Assembly (NCBI GenBank): GCA_963971405.1
Contig: OZ020487.1
Coordinates: 34,333,371 to 34,397,370, forward strand
DNA: 64,000 nt
Reading direction: 5' to 3'
Source of the DNA: Psococerastis gibbosa
Lineage: Eukaryota; Arthropoda; Insecta; Psocodea; Psocidae
Shown piece by piece: positions 49,891 through 60,440 of the stretch. Below the pieces are notes generated by a model. The model was not told the origin of the DNA. It saw only the letters and a list, made by a program, of their open reading frames with translations, and did not search any database. Numbering within the stretch: position 1 is the stretch's first letter; every line of letters begins with the position of its first letter. The position numbers and the translations under genes were made by a program.

Positions 49891-50744
49891 ATTACGCACA
49901 TTATAATACAATAATGCTTTAGCAGCCCGTACGCTATCAAGACCTTGTTGTATGCATTTTTTTCTCAAATAAAAATTGGTTTTTGCCTCTTAATTCACGG
50001 ATTTCTGTCTTGACTTACGTACAAACATTGTTTTTTTAGGGAGGGGTTCAAGAAGGAAATTTTTTACCCAGAGCTTTTCTGCACTGCAAAGACTTTTGAA
50101 TCGAAAATTGTATTATAACAATTATTTAAAATGAAAATAATGGCGCGGAAATTCGGTACTTTGGATCTTTTTTATGTCAAGGTACAAAATATAGTACCTA
50201 TTGTATATAGCTGTTTTCTTACGATTAAAAATGCATGAAACTAGTGCTTTGTCAAGTGATCTGAGTATCTGGCGTTGGAGTGTGCATGTAAGTCGAATTG
50301 GCATTTCAATAAAGAATTAATGTGACGTTTTAACATACTGACTTGCCTGAGACCTGACAAGACGCACCGAAACGGAGGCCAGTATGCACTAGGGTCAGTT
50401 GGCAGGTTTGCCACTTCCGAGGAAAAAAAATCCTGAGACCTAACTGACAAGGCTATAATCTCACATACATTTTGCCCTTCCTCAGATGGTAATGGCGGCT
50501 GTGGAACATTGCAAATAATATCTATAAATATGCCTGGGCACCCTACCTAAATACTTGTACATTCTATACCGTATTTAATACAGTAATTGAAAATAATTAA
50601 TTTGTTTTTTATAACTCTGAGGGTCGAACCCTTCGACTACCCCATCGAGTATAGACCTCCTTTGAACCACCTATATTTAAACATTATTGGAAAGTTTTTG
50701 TTTAATATCTTTTCTTTCGCTGTGGCAGGCTCATATAATAATAA
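49891..50744. other. No gene recognised
   Basis: AT-rich spacer; no repeat recognised. Confidence 0.4.
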
Positions 50745-51313
50745 AATAGTTTTTCGGGAAAGCAACCTGTCCGGCTTCGTTACTCAATTTAACACCTAAA
50801 ACATGTCTGAAGGTAGAAAGCATCGATAGAAAGGTTTCGAAGAAAAATTAGTTTTTAGTCATTTTTCATTAAAATTTAGTTATTTTTATTTTTTTTTTTA
50901 GCCCAGAAGCAAACTATCAAGGGGCAAGTGACCCCCCGCATTTTGTCAACATTAATGACGACTACAATATATGTGAATTTAATAGAAATCGTTGGAGCCG
51001 TTTTTGAGAAATAATTTTTTTAGACGTTGTTTTTTAGTTTTTTGGGAATAAAACCCCCCCAAATTGAGTTGGCCCCAAATAAAAAACAATCGTTCCGAGG
51101 TATGATTTTTGTGAACCTACATGCCGAATTTCATCAAAATCGATTGAGCAGTTTGCCCGGAAATCGATGAACAGACAGAGCGACAGACAGACAGACATGT
51201 CGTAATTAAACCACTTTTTTGGTTCTAGGGACCTCATAACTGGTAAATCCTTTGAAATCTCGGAATCGAACATTTCGACCATCACAAAGCTTTCGACGAC
51301 TCATAAATTGGAA
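50745..51313 (+). repeat. 0.85-kb repeat, distal copy lacking the G-tract head
   Basis: CAACCTGTCCGGCTTCGTTA to CGGAATCGAACATTTCGACC and CACAAAGCTTTCGACG. Same block order as the cluster at 36.9-41.3 kb. Confidence 0.72.
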
Positions 51314-51463
51314 TGCAAATATAGACCACATATCATGTACTTTAGCCGTCAGACCAGGAAATTAGATATTTAGCCAGTTTGCCAGGAAAAAAAAAATATA
51401 TTTTCATACTACAATATATGTAAATAATTAGATTACTCGTGACTTCGTGGTATTTCATTTTAA

Positions 51464-51769
51464 TAAACAAAAAATAACAAAAACTTAGAGTTTTAGAAAA
51501 ACTTGTTGAAACAACCCGAATTAGTAAAACCCAAACATTTGCATCTTCTCCTCGAGTTGAGCAAGTCTCAAATCGCAGATAAGGTGTAACTGTGCTAGTA
51601 GGTTTCCCTCTGTAGATGGCAGTTCTTGCCGAAAGCGCTCAGGGTTTTATAGTAACACAAGTGGGTTTCTTAGACAAAGTTAATTTCTTAACGATTATTT
51701 GGGTTTTACTAATTCGGGTTGTTATAACAAATTTTTCTAAAACTCTAAGTTTTTGTTATTTTTTGTTTA
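51464..51769. mobile_element. MITE with 72-bp inverted repeats
   Basis: The arms TAAACAAAAAATAACAAAAA ... GTAAAACCCAAA (51464-51535) and their mirror (51698-51769) differ at only about four positions. The 160-base interior is not AT-rich. An 88-codon frame spans it but has no resemblance to any protein I know. Confidence 0.75.
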
Positions 51770-52059
51770 CTACAATATATGCTACATTGGAGTATACGCA
51801 AAATTGTTGCAATCCATTAGGAGGCAACTTGCGAGAGCCATCCCCTTATGACATACCGTACTACAGTATGCTATGTGTATAGGCCTATACAAATTGAGGG
51901 TAATTCCGCACGCATGAGGTACATCACAGAGACATGTAATTAGTAGATAGTAGCCTATTAATTAAGTCACCTTGATATGTCAAAGACTTCCAAATGCAAA
52001 GGCAGTGACGGATATTGAGGAGCCACCAATTTCTGTACGTTGCCATCAAAGGGCATGTG

Positions 52060-52340
52060 ACCTATTGGGGTTTGTTTACATTAATATCGGCTACAATATA
52101 AATTTATGTGAATTTAAAGAAACCCGTTGGAGCCTTTTTTGAGAAAAAAAAAATTGAATAGTTTTATGGGAGTTATTGGAGGCTAAAACCCCCAAATTAA
52201 GTTAGCCCAAATATAAATAAATGGCCCAAAGATATGATTTTTGTGAACCTACATGCCAAATGTCATCAAAATCCACCGAATAGTTTGCTCACAAATCGAC
52301 GAACATGACGACAGGTAGACAGACCAACCGACAGACAGAT
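52060..52340 (+). repeat. 0.85-kb repeat, diverged copy
   Basis: CGTTGGAGCCTTTTTTGAGA, TATGATTTTTGTGAACCTAC and CAAAATCCACCGAATAGTTT, then an ACAGGTAGACAGACC tract. Confidence 0.6.
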
Positions 52341-52444
52341 AGCCAGACGACATGGTGCACCTGTGGTACAATGTTAAAAATACTGGCACCTCGGAAGCAT
52401 TGTAGACAGTGAGTGGGTGTTGAGTCAGGAAGTCATTGAACAAG

Positions 52445-52532
52445 CTCAAAATGATTCATCAAAATGCAGAAAATATAGTTTGGGAAAGGTGAAATATGTA
52501 TTCCCAATCGTTTTATGTGGCATGAACATGGA
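52445..52532 (+). repeat. LINE family Y fragment, left of a MITE insertion
   Basis: ATTCCCAATCGTTTTATGTG corresponds to the 'FPIVLYGME' region of the LINE and continues at 53114 after the inserted MITE. The junction carries the 8-bp duplication. Confidence 0.6.
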
Positions 52533-53113
52533 CAGGCGCGGATCTAGAATGAGACCAAGGAGGAGGCTAAGATTAAATACGAATAAAAAATAAGAATTGC
52601 CAAAAAATTCGAATATAATCATAGGCAGTCCTAGAGGGACCGAAATTAGAGGATATGGCAAAAATTGGGCTTGGCGGGATTCGAACCCACGATCTACGCC
52701 TGACCGGGGCGTCGTCTTAACCGCTGGACGACGCCCCGGTTTGGCGTAGATCGTGGGTTCGAATCCCGCCAAGCCCAGTTTTTTCCATATCCTCTATACC
52801 TCTTCAACCCAAGTTAATTTAATGTCAGTGTTATATATACCATATAATACTACAGTGTAAAGTCCTAGAGGGTTCGGAAGACATGAAAGGGGCTCGGGGG
52901 TTCCCCCCGGTAGAACATTTTTGAAAAATAGGGCTGCAATAGTGGGGGTTTTACGCATTTTGAGAGCAGTAACACTTGGATTTATAATTTTTAAATGTTG
53001 ATTGGTAGTAGAGGTAATGCATTTTGTAGTTGTATAGTTAAAAATACAGTTCTATCTAGTGTAAAATCAGAATCTAATGGGGGGGGGGCTATAGCCCCGT
53101 AGATCCGCGCCTG
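52533..53113. mobile_element. hAT-type MITE (CAGGCGCGGATCTA ends) holding a tRNA-like palindrome
   Basis: Ends CAGGCGCGGATCTAGAATGA and CGTAGATCCGCGCCTG; duplication AACATGGA / AACGTGGA (7 of 8). A G run followed by CTATAGCCCCGTAGATC lies at the right end. Related to 46343-46630 in the opposite orientation. The palindrome at 52649 is an insertion in its left part. Confidence 0.85.
52649..52794 (-). repeat. tRNA-like 146-bp palindrome
   Basis: Arms of 67 bp either side of a 10-base loop (TTAACCGCTG, 52717-52726). On the - strand the centre and right arm form a D arm (CGTC/GACG around CAGCGGTTAA), an anticodon arm (ACGCC/GGCGT, loop CCGGTCA) and a T arm (GTGGG/CCCGC, loop TTCGAAT), with A- and B-box-like sequence. 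The 3' acceptor CAAGCCC has its partner GGGCTTG only at the far end of the other arm. So it is a tRNA-derived inverted duplication, not a normal gene. Confidence 0.7.
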
Positions 53114-53460
53114 AACGTGGAGGGATGAACGTTGAAACAAGCCATGGAGAACAGCAGAGTCGGTGCATTTGAAAAATTGATATATAGAAAAAATACTGCG
53201 CATATCCCAGAGAGATCGTGTTACTTATGCTGAGGTCCTGAGGTGAATGGATAAAAAGCCAAGTTGCTGCTGACGGTTAAGGAACGGAAGCTAACATACT
53301 TCGGCCATTTGAAGAGGAAATAATAATATTCCTTTCTGCATGTAAGAACCAAGGGGAGATAGAAGGATTGAGTACTCCCGGCTAAAGGAGAATGTCCCGG
53401 TTGAAAAACCAGTGGCAGTGGTTTAGCAAGAACACGACTTCCCATTTTAAAGCAGCTCCG
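53114..53460 (+). repeat. LINE family Y fragment, right of the MITE insertion
   Basis: The frames read TLKQAMENS, then LLLTVKERKLTYFGHLKRK with stops, then WKTSGSG-type sequence. It is the C-terminal tail of the same LINE as at 12758 and 63545. Confidence 0.65.
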
Positions 53461-53576
53461 TATGTCATAGCATAAAAATGCCGGTCAGTTGACTGGGTTG
53501 TACATAAGCTGTACATGTGTTCAGCTCGAAGAATCGTCTTCATACATGCATACCGTATATCATTTGCAAGGCCGTG

Positions 53577-53771
53577 CCCAGGTTTTAATTTCGGGGGAGG
53601 GGGGTCCAAATTTTTTTAAACGGAATTTATTAATGAAAGTTCATTATATAGTGTTCACACTCAAATAAATTTATTCAAATTCTTCAATCAATACAGGTTT
53701 ACAAAAAAAATATTTTTTTTTTGGGGGGGGGGGGGTCGGACCCCTTGGACCACCCCGTGGGCACGACCGTG
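53577..53771. mobile_element. hAT-type MITE (CAAGGCCGTGCCCA ends)
   Basis: Ends CAAGGCCGTGCCCAGG and CCGTGGGCACGACCGTG, with the perfect 8-bp duplication ATCATTTG (53569-53576, 53772-53779). G runs lie inside both ends. 195 bp, non-coding. Confidence 0.85.
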
Positions 53772-53779
53772 ATCATTTG

Positions 53780-54344
53780 TAAGTCTACTCAGCATAGTAG
53801 GTATACTGATGGTGTACTGCATGCATCTGTTGTTGAATGACTAAAAAAGGTATTCTTCTTAGCAATAACTTTTTATGAGGCAATTTATTTTCTTGACCAC
53901 GCAGTTAAGTAAGAAGGAAATCATAATAAAATGAGCAATGGGGCAATTTGACCGCTTCGTTTGTTTATCTTTGGGTTTGTTTATCTAACCCTTGCTTGTT
54001 TTTATTGTGCTATGGCTCAGCAATCAGCTGAGGCAACTTTCCCCTCATCGGGTTTCGTTTAACACACAAAGCATACTATGATATAGCCTATTATAATAAT
54101 TTTCATTAGTGTGATTGGGCAATACACCCCCCATACGGTGGAATTAAATTTGAGAAAAGTACTGACTGTAGGTCTATAAAATGTATTACCCACCAAAAAG
54201 TGAAGGCTATGATGTTTATGATGTCCAACATTTTTCTCAAAAAGTTGTTTTCTGGTTTTATATTTGAAAAATGGCTCAAAACACTTTTACTTAAACAATG
54301 GAGTCACAATCCCGTTATACAATACGTCTTTAGAAAAGGTTGAT
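53780..54344. other. No gene recognised
   Basis: Spacer without identifiable elements. Confidence 0.4.
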
Positions 54345-54434
54345 TATGCGGTGTAGGGATCGTTGAGACATCGTATTCCTAATGCTGAGGTCCTGAGGCG
54401 AACGGATACAAAAGCTGAGCTGAGTGGCTAAGAA
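54345..54434 (+). repeat. LINE family Y fragment, left of a nested LINE
   Basis: GACATCGTATTCCTAATGCT and GAGGTCCTGAGGCGAACGGA match the 'EVLRRMD' part of the family. It is interrupted after AAGAAACGGAG and resumes at 54754. Confidence 0.6.
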
Positions 54435-54753
54435 ACGGAGTGGTGCGGAGTGGCCCTCACAATAGCTCACCTTCTTCTCGATTGCCCAACCTACTCGGTC
54501 CAACGAGCCTCCGTCCTACGGGCACCCTCCTCCCTCTCCGATGCTCTAGGAAACACAATAACAGTCACAAATAATAACATTCAATTCCTAAGAGCCACCG
54601 GTCTCTACTTCAACATTTAACCACCTCCCCACTACTTACACAACAGAACGGATAACTCTCTACCACTAAATAGTCGGTAAACATTCCCACTTTCCTAGCG
54701 CGAATTCCCAAGGGACCGGGACCCGCGCTTGAAAAAAAAAAAAAAAAAAAAAG
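54435..54753 (+). mobile_element. 5'-truncated LINE of another family, with poly(A)
   Basis: A coding end in frame (AHLLLDCPTYSVQRASVLRA ... FLRATGLYFNI-stop, about 54447-54620), a 110-base 3' UTR and an A run of about 20. The HxxLLDCPxY motif and the FLRxTGLY ending are typical of the C-terminus of I/jockey/R1-type LINEs. It is inserted in a family Y fragment. Confidence 0.75.
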
Positions 54754-54995
54754 GAAACTGACATACTTGTTATGAGGAACGAAAAGTTTCGCCTTTTGCA
54801 CGTAATAATCCAAGGGAAGATAGAAAGACAGAGGGCTCCCATTATAAGAAGAAGGTCCTGGTTGAAAAACAAGGGGCAGTGCTGGTTTGGCAAGAGCACG
54901 ACTTCCCTTTCCAGCAGACCAGCTGTCTCCAAGGTCCAAATTGCCATGATGATCGCCAATTATCGATCGAAGAGGCATTTAAAGAAAGAAAAATA
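54754..54995 (+). repeat. LINE family Y fragment, right of the nested LINE
   Basis: GGAAACTGACATACTTGTTA, then a frame reading MRNEKFRLLHVIIQGKIERQ, SWLKNKGQCWFGKSTTSL and VSKVQIAMMIANYRS, the well-known LINE tail. Confidence 0.75.
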
Positions 54996-55211
54996 AAGAC
55001 AATGCTCTTTATAGTTATAACTATACAGCAAGTGGAAAACGCGACTGCCAGGCATGTTGCTGACAATAGACAAATCCATAGACAAATAGAGCATTGCTCA
55101 CGACATAGGAAACTCTACTAGTCCTCATGCATCAGGGTTGTCAGAACGCGACGTTTTATAATCATTACATATGCTTAGTTACTCATAAAATCTAGGGTTA
55201 TATGAGAAATA

Positions 55212-55446
55212 CAGTAGGGCATCGGTAATACGGACTCTGGCTTGTTCGGTGATCTTACATGGTTGTAATTTTGAAATTGTACATTTTTGTATTTATGATG
55301 ATAATTTTAAAATGTATTATAGAAACTAAGGTTAAACATGTTTTATTACCATTAAATATGGCTTACTACATATAATCCGGACCTCCTTGAATATACCGGA
55401 AATGATGGTCTTGTTTTTGCCACTCCGGATTAACGAGGCCCTACTG
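55212..55446. mobile_element. pogo/Tigger-like MITE
   Basis: Ends CAGTAGGGCATCGGTAATAC and CCGGATTAACGAGGCCCTAC TG, with TA on both sides (55210-55211, 55447-55448). The CAGTAGGGCCTCG..TAATCCGGA type terminus and TA target are those of Tc1/mariner pogo-class elements. 235 bp, non-coding. Confidence 0.85.
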
Positions 55447-55659
55447 TATTTCAATTGTATATAAATGATTGGAATCCCTCATGGACAAAATCTCATTATA
55501 AACCTATATAGGTAGAGTAGGTGAGCGTAAACCTTTACAGTGCAACTAAAAACTCATCATGTGCCAACGAGAGACCAATCTCCTCCCTGCCTCCCATTTC
55601 CAAACAAAATTGAAAGTCAATTAAGCAGTAAATAACGCAATTCCGACGCAAAAAACAGT

Positions 55660-55901
55660 CATGGACGGCCATATTGGCAGGCAGTGGCTCCCTCAAAGCG
55701 GCGTGGGGGATTTTCCGAGTTTCCGAGGGTGAGCTCCAGTTGAACGCGGGGGGAGAGTACGACAGCGCGTCTGCTGCTGTTCGCGAATATTTCAAATTTG
55801 AAATACCCCGTTCTAATTTTTCTTTTATAGTTAGATATTTTCAAGGTCATGGTGTCTTGAGCTACTCATCATCGACATCAACTTTCCCTGGATCTGAGAC
55901 G
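55660..55901 (+). promoter_or_regulatory. Candidate promoter / first exon
   Basis: A CpG-rich stretch (GCGGCGTGGGG, GAACGCGGGG, GACAGCGCGTCTGCTGC) in an AT-rich neighbourhood, followed by a good donor GAGACG|GTAGGT at 55901/55902. No ATG frame of length, so it would be a 5' UTR exon of a gene lying to the right. No partner exon was identified. Confidence 0.2.
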
Positions 55902-56483
55902 GTAGGTGTCAAATTAATATGATAATCAGCGAGCTTATTATTAGAGAGATAACAACATAACTAATTATTGTTAGTTAATTACAAATTCAGGATGTTAAAG
56001 AAACTGGTATTTTGTCTGACTTGTTAGGTAAATAATTGTATGGGTTTAAAAGGAAAGATATGGACTGACCAGATCTAACGTTACTATTGAGTAGGTACCC
56101 AAAAGGCATATTCAGTATAACAGCTGTTTCAGCGAGCTTCCAGTTAATTGGTCTTGATGGGTCTAAACATTCAGTTGGAAATACGATTGTACCTTTCGCA
56201 GCTTTCCATCATGTTTTTTTTTTCGAAACCAGCTATAGATTCTTCCATGACGTTGGTACACAATGAGTATAGCATTAGAATAAATACAAAAGTCACAGCT
56301 CTCAATAATTTTTCTTGATTTCAAATTTCGGAAAATGAGTGTGGTGGATGATCAATTTCAATAACATTCCGATAATAGGCTTAGCCTTGCTAAATTAGTT
56401 TAGGCAGATTAAGCAGGTACTTAAATGTGCATAAATGGAATTTTGAGGTCATTGGAACTGGCTGGATGGCATATTTTGAAATA
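55902..56483. other. No gene recognised
   Basis: AT-rich spacer. Confidence 0.4.
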
Positions 56484-56491
56484 CCTAGTGA

Positions 56492-56712
56492 CAGAGGCGT
56501 AAAGTTCTAGAATGATGGCGGGGGCAAAACTAGGTAGACCTTATGACGTCATCGGGCAGGATTTAAGGAAAAATTGAAAATTTAAGAGCAAAATAGTAGG
56601 GTTTTACGCATTTTAATAGTTGTAAAGTATAACTATAGCCCCCCCCCCCCCAAATGAGCTGGTTGGGGCAAGTTGGACCGTGCCCCCCCCCCCCCAAAAC
56701 TTTACGCCCCTG
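56492..56712. mobile_element. hAT-type MITE (CAGAGGCGTAAAG ends)
   Basis: Ends CAGAGGCGTAAAGTTCTAGA and AAAACTTTACGCCCCTG; duplication CCTAGTGA / CCTAGCGA (7 of 8). Two C runs lie inside the right part. Confidence 0.82.
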
Positions 56713-56771
56713 CCTAGCGATTAACGTTTTCAGGTTCAGGGTACTCTTAGAGATAAAAACAATAAACGACA

Positions 56772-56954
56772 CAAGGCCGTAGCCAAGGGGGGTTCATAGG
56801 GGTTCAACCCCCCCCCCCCCCCCCCGAAATGAAATGGCTTGATACTACATAGAATCGGATTTTTAGAGGAAAAATAAAAACCACTATGTAGTATCCAATA
56901 AAATTTCTAACCCCCCCCCCCCCCCCCCGAAAAACAATCCTGGCTACGACCTTG
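56772..56954. mobile_element. hAT-like MITE (CAAGGCCGTAGCCA ends)
   Basis: Ends CAAGGCCGTAGCCAAGG and CCTGGCTACGACCTTG. Long C runs at about 56810 and about 56911. No target duplication is evident. Confidence 0.65.
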
Positions 56955-58395
56955 GATGCGTTTTAAGAAAAAATCAACCAGTGGGGTCAAAACCCGCAGT
57001 TTCATTCTTTAAAACTATTAAATAGAACAATATATTATTGCTCTTAACTTAATATAAATTATTTGTGCCAGCGCAAACACTCGAAAGAGTTCCACGCCTA
57101 AAATTAAAAATAAAAATAAATTCATAAATTATTTGATCATAATAGATTTTTCACAAAAAAATAATTTTTGAGTTGGCGTTATCACTAGAAAGGTCGCAAT
57201 GACTGCCACAAAAAATGTAGGCTAATAAAAAGTCTAATACGATTTCTATATTATGAAATTAAAATATCGGGCTACATCCCATAATGTACTGTTGTAGATC
57301 TAAACATTTAGATTTTTAATGTTTTTTGTTTCTTATGCATTTACAGTATGTTGGTTTACGTACCGTACATGCTCCTCAATCCCTTGATAAGATAAAATTA
57401 GGCAGCTATACCAAAAGTTGACAATTAATGTAACATTGATGTGTCATACAAGATTCAAGTATCACTCTATGTACGGTATTGTATTCTTTACAAATTAGTA
57501 CACCACAAGATACGTTTTTAATGTGACGTGAGGATTTTTGTGAAAGAGTACTTTTATATCTCCTAACCCTTTCAATAAAAAAACTGACAAGGGGCTCGAT
57601 TTGAGATGTAAACTGTAAACCTAAAATTTAATTTTGAAGATTGAATTTATATTAAACCTTTACCCGTGGTTCATTGATAGCCTATTAATTTTTAGGGAGA
57701 TTCATCTACCTATTTAGATTGCGACCAATGTTCGACTTTCGGAAAATTTCTTCACAACTTTTCATTTCATGACCCCCGAGTCTAAAACCACCCTCCGTTC
57801 AAAATGTTGTATATATATGTGTATACATATACATGTAGGCCTATATCGATTTTAGGAAACACTCTTCACACAAACACTTTCACTTCTCAAACACAACTTT
57901 CCGTAAATATTATCCGATTTTGATGAAACTTGGCACAAAAATTGATCATACAAATGTCTTGATCGAGTTCGTTAACCAGCTAGATGCACTATTTAGTTAC
58001 AAGATGGCGGCCGATTGTAACCTTGTATAATTCATATCTCAGTTAATATTGGTCAGGAATGAATTAAAATCTGATGGAAAGTCCGTATTATTATCTCCGA
58101 TAATGGTTATCATCTCTTTTTACGACAAATCAACCATTTTAAGATATATATAATTTAATTATTTATATAATTTGATAAATAAAAGTTCATAGTCGGCATT
58201 GTGGTTCAAAATTTGGAACACTAGAGTGTTTTGTATGTTGATGTTTTGGTCGGGAAAATAATGAAGTATTTTTTATTTGTTATTACATACATAGTGTAGG
58301 TAGCGTAGAGGAAAAGCAAGGTCTACTCCTGAACGTCCAGAGCCGGAAGGGATTTTTAATGCAACAAGTCAAATTTAGGCTTCATAAAATATTGG
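56955..58395. other. No gene recognised
   Basis: AT-rich sequence; at 57780-57990 a stretch with TTTTGATGAAACTTGGCAC resembles old interspersed repeats but cannot be assigned. Confidence 0.35.
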
Positions 58396-58615
58396 AGACA
58401 GGTTATACGATACTGACGGACTCCGACTTTCACCCGAATGGTTATTGGTTCGCGTCCCACACTGGCTACATTTTCTGGCCATGCTTCAGAGGTCATGTAA
58501 AGCAGGCGGTCCCAGGTCTTTCATAGTTGAGTGTAAGAGAGGGCTTTATAGCCCTAACTTCACTAGATTGGATTAGTAATAGAAACAATAAAAACTCCTT
58601 ATTTATTTATTTATC
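58396..58615 (+). repeat. tRNA-derived SINE family A, copy 8
   Basis: CCGACTTTCACCCGAATGGT, a degenerate B box GGTTCGCGTCC, CATGCTTCAGAGGTCATGTA, GAGTGTAAGAGAGGGCTTTA and a TTATTTATTTATTTAT tail. Confidence 0.8.
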
Positions 58616-60345
58616 TATTAGTTTCTTCTCTATTTAAATTTAAGCATCTATCAATAATTAATAAAATATTTTTGTTTTTTAATGAAAAGAAGACTTTATC
58701 GTCTTATGTTTTGTTTTTTAGAAATAAAGTCGTTTTCAAGTCTATTCAATTCAATTTATTTATAATTGCTGTGGCTGTACATATTAATATTATGAAAGAC
58801 GAAAATTGTCTTTATTTTCAATATGTGCGAATTTTGGGCTTTTCGGCCATAAATATATATAGCATGTAGTTTATTCCTAACAAATGGAACACTAATTAAA
58901 AAGTGGAAAGCAATGTAATTATTAATAAATTGAGTTTAATTATCAAAGAAATGTTTGCACCTCTAAGAGGAGGGGGGGGGGGGCGTGAGGGTGCAGCTGC
59001 CTCTCCAGCAGAACCCTGTTCAGACTCAGAATCTAAGACGATTTATTAAACTGAACGCTGATACTTTTCATAGTTGCCTACGGTACTATACTATACAGTA
59101 CTTCAGAATGAAAGAGGAATATATGAGAAAGACATATTGCCGTAAAACAAACGCTCTTTTCAACCCCTCTCTTCAGCCTCCCGTCACTCTCATCTGACAA
59201 CATGAGAGGGTTATAATTTCATTTTAAAATTCGAAATAGGAGGTGCCGAGGTAAATGGCCGGAATATAGGTGGGCGGGTGTGCGAGGGGAGGAAGTGATA
59301 ACTGCTAACCGGGCGTTAATTATGAGACAGAAAAAAATTAAACTAAAAACGGTATAGGAGCTCTTGACTTAATCAAGTCCTTTGTGTGCCACCAAAAATC
59401 AATAATATGATTTCCTCCTCACCATTAACGACGCGCATGGTTTGTATCAGAGCTGCAGATTTTACATTTGGATACAATTAATAAATAAACTTAAAAAAAA
59501 ATCGGACACCCCTCCCCCAACATCTGTTTTTTTATTTTTTTTAAAAAATCTAATTTCACATGCAATATCAATTGAAATTAAGTGAAAAATGAAATAAAAT
59601 TTTAATGAAAAATTCAATGAAAAATGATATGGAACGTATAATGAAAAATGAAATGAAAAGAAACTTTATGCAAGGAGCCCAGAAAGGCTACACTGCCAGC
59701 TAACCTGTATTTATTTACAAATTACAATACAGTGCATTGCATTTTTTTATTGTACGGTACCTTAGAGCTAACATGAATACCATATCTTATAGAAGAAACA
59801 CTCCTCATCTATATTTTCATATATACGATTTGAAGCCAATTTGTCACCTTTTTCAAACACCTTCATGCACAATCCATTTCGAGAAGGGTCATCAAATTTT
59901 GATGACTGAAGTAGCCTACGGTAACTAATTTTTGGTACGCTACAGTTCAGAGAAGTGGGCTATGATGGGGAGTTCCTGCTGATGGCTAATATTAAGATGG
60001 TCATTAGTTCAATTGTATGACGGAAAAGGCAGCAAAAAAACTGTGGGATATATTAGTTCAGAGAAGAATTCCAAAATAATGCCCTGAAGCCAGAGTGCTG
60101 TAATGGGAATTATAACCACATGAGAATCCCTTACTCAACTACGATGATAGGGACGGGGATTGGGGAATGTCCACCGATTTACGAACGAATTAAGTAGTAA
60201 AAAATGATTTGTCAAACAGATCGGTTCCCAAATCTGATCTGGACGCACAAAGTGAAACCAGCACGCTTATAATTATGCAGTATTGTATCGTATAACAATT
60301 ATTACGCTACAGCGCTATTACGAAGGTTTGGAAAGTTAAACAGGA
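58616..60345. other. No gene recognised
   Basis: Includes a G run at about 58971 and a GAAAAATGAAAT-type low-complexity stretch at about 59575-59665. Short frames show no resemblance. Confidence 0.4.
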
Positions 60346-60440
60346 AAATTCTGGACAGATCAGGACTCAAACCCAAGATCTATGCCCTTCTGGGGAAAGT
60401 GTCGATGGGGACGGCATCATAGGTCGTGGGTTCACGTCCC
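60346..60440. repeat. Degenerate copy of the tRNA-like palindrome
   Basis: ACTCAAACCCAAGATCTATG on the left and CATAGGTCGTGGGTTCACGT on the right mirror each other around a GGGGAAAGTGTCGATGGGG centre. They correspond to the arms at 52649-52794 with many changes. Confidence 0.45.

Noticed and set aside
52446-52772. 108-codon - strand frame
   Set aside because: It is a translation through the tRNA-like palindrome and MITE; the MAGFEPTIYA start only reflects the T-arm sequence.
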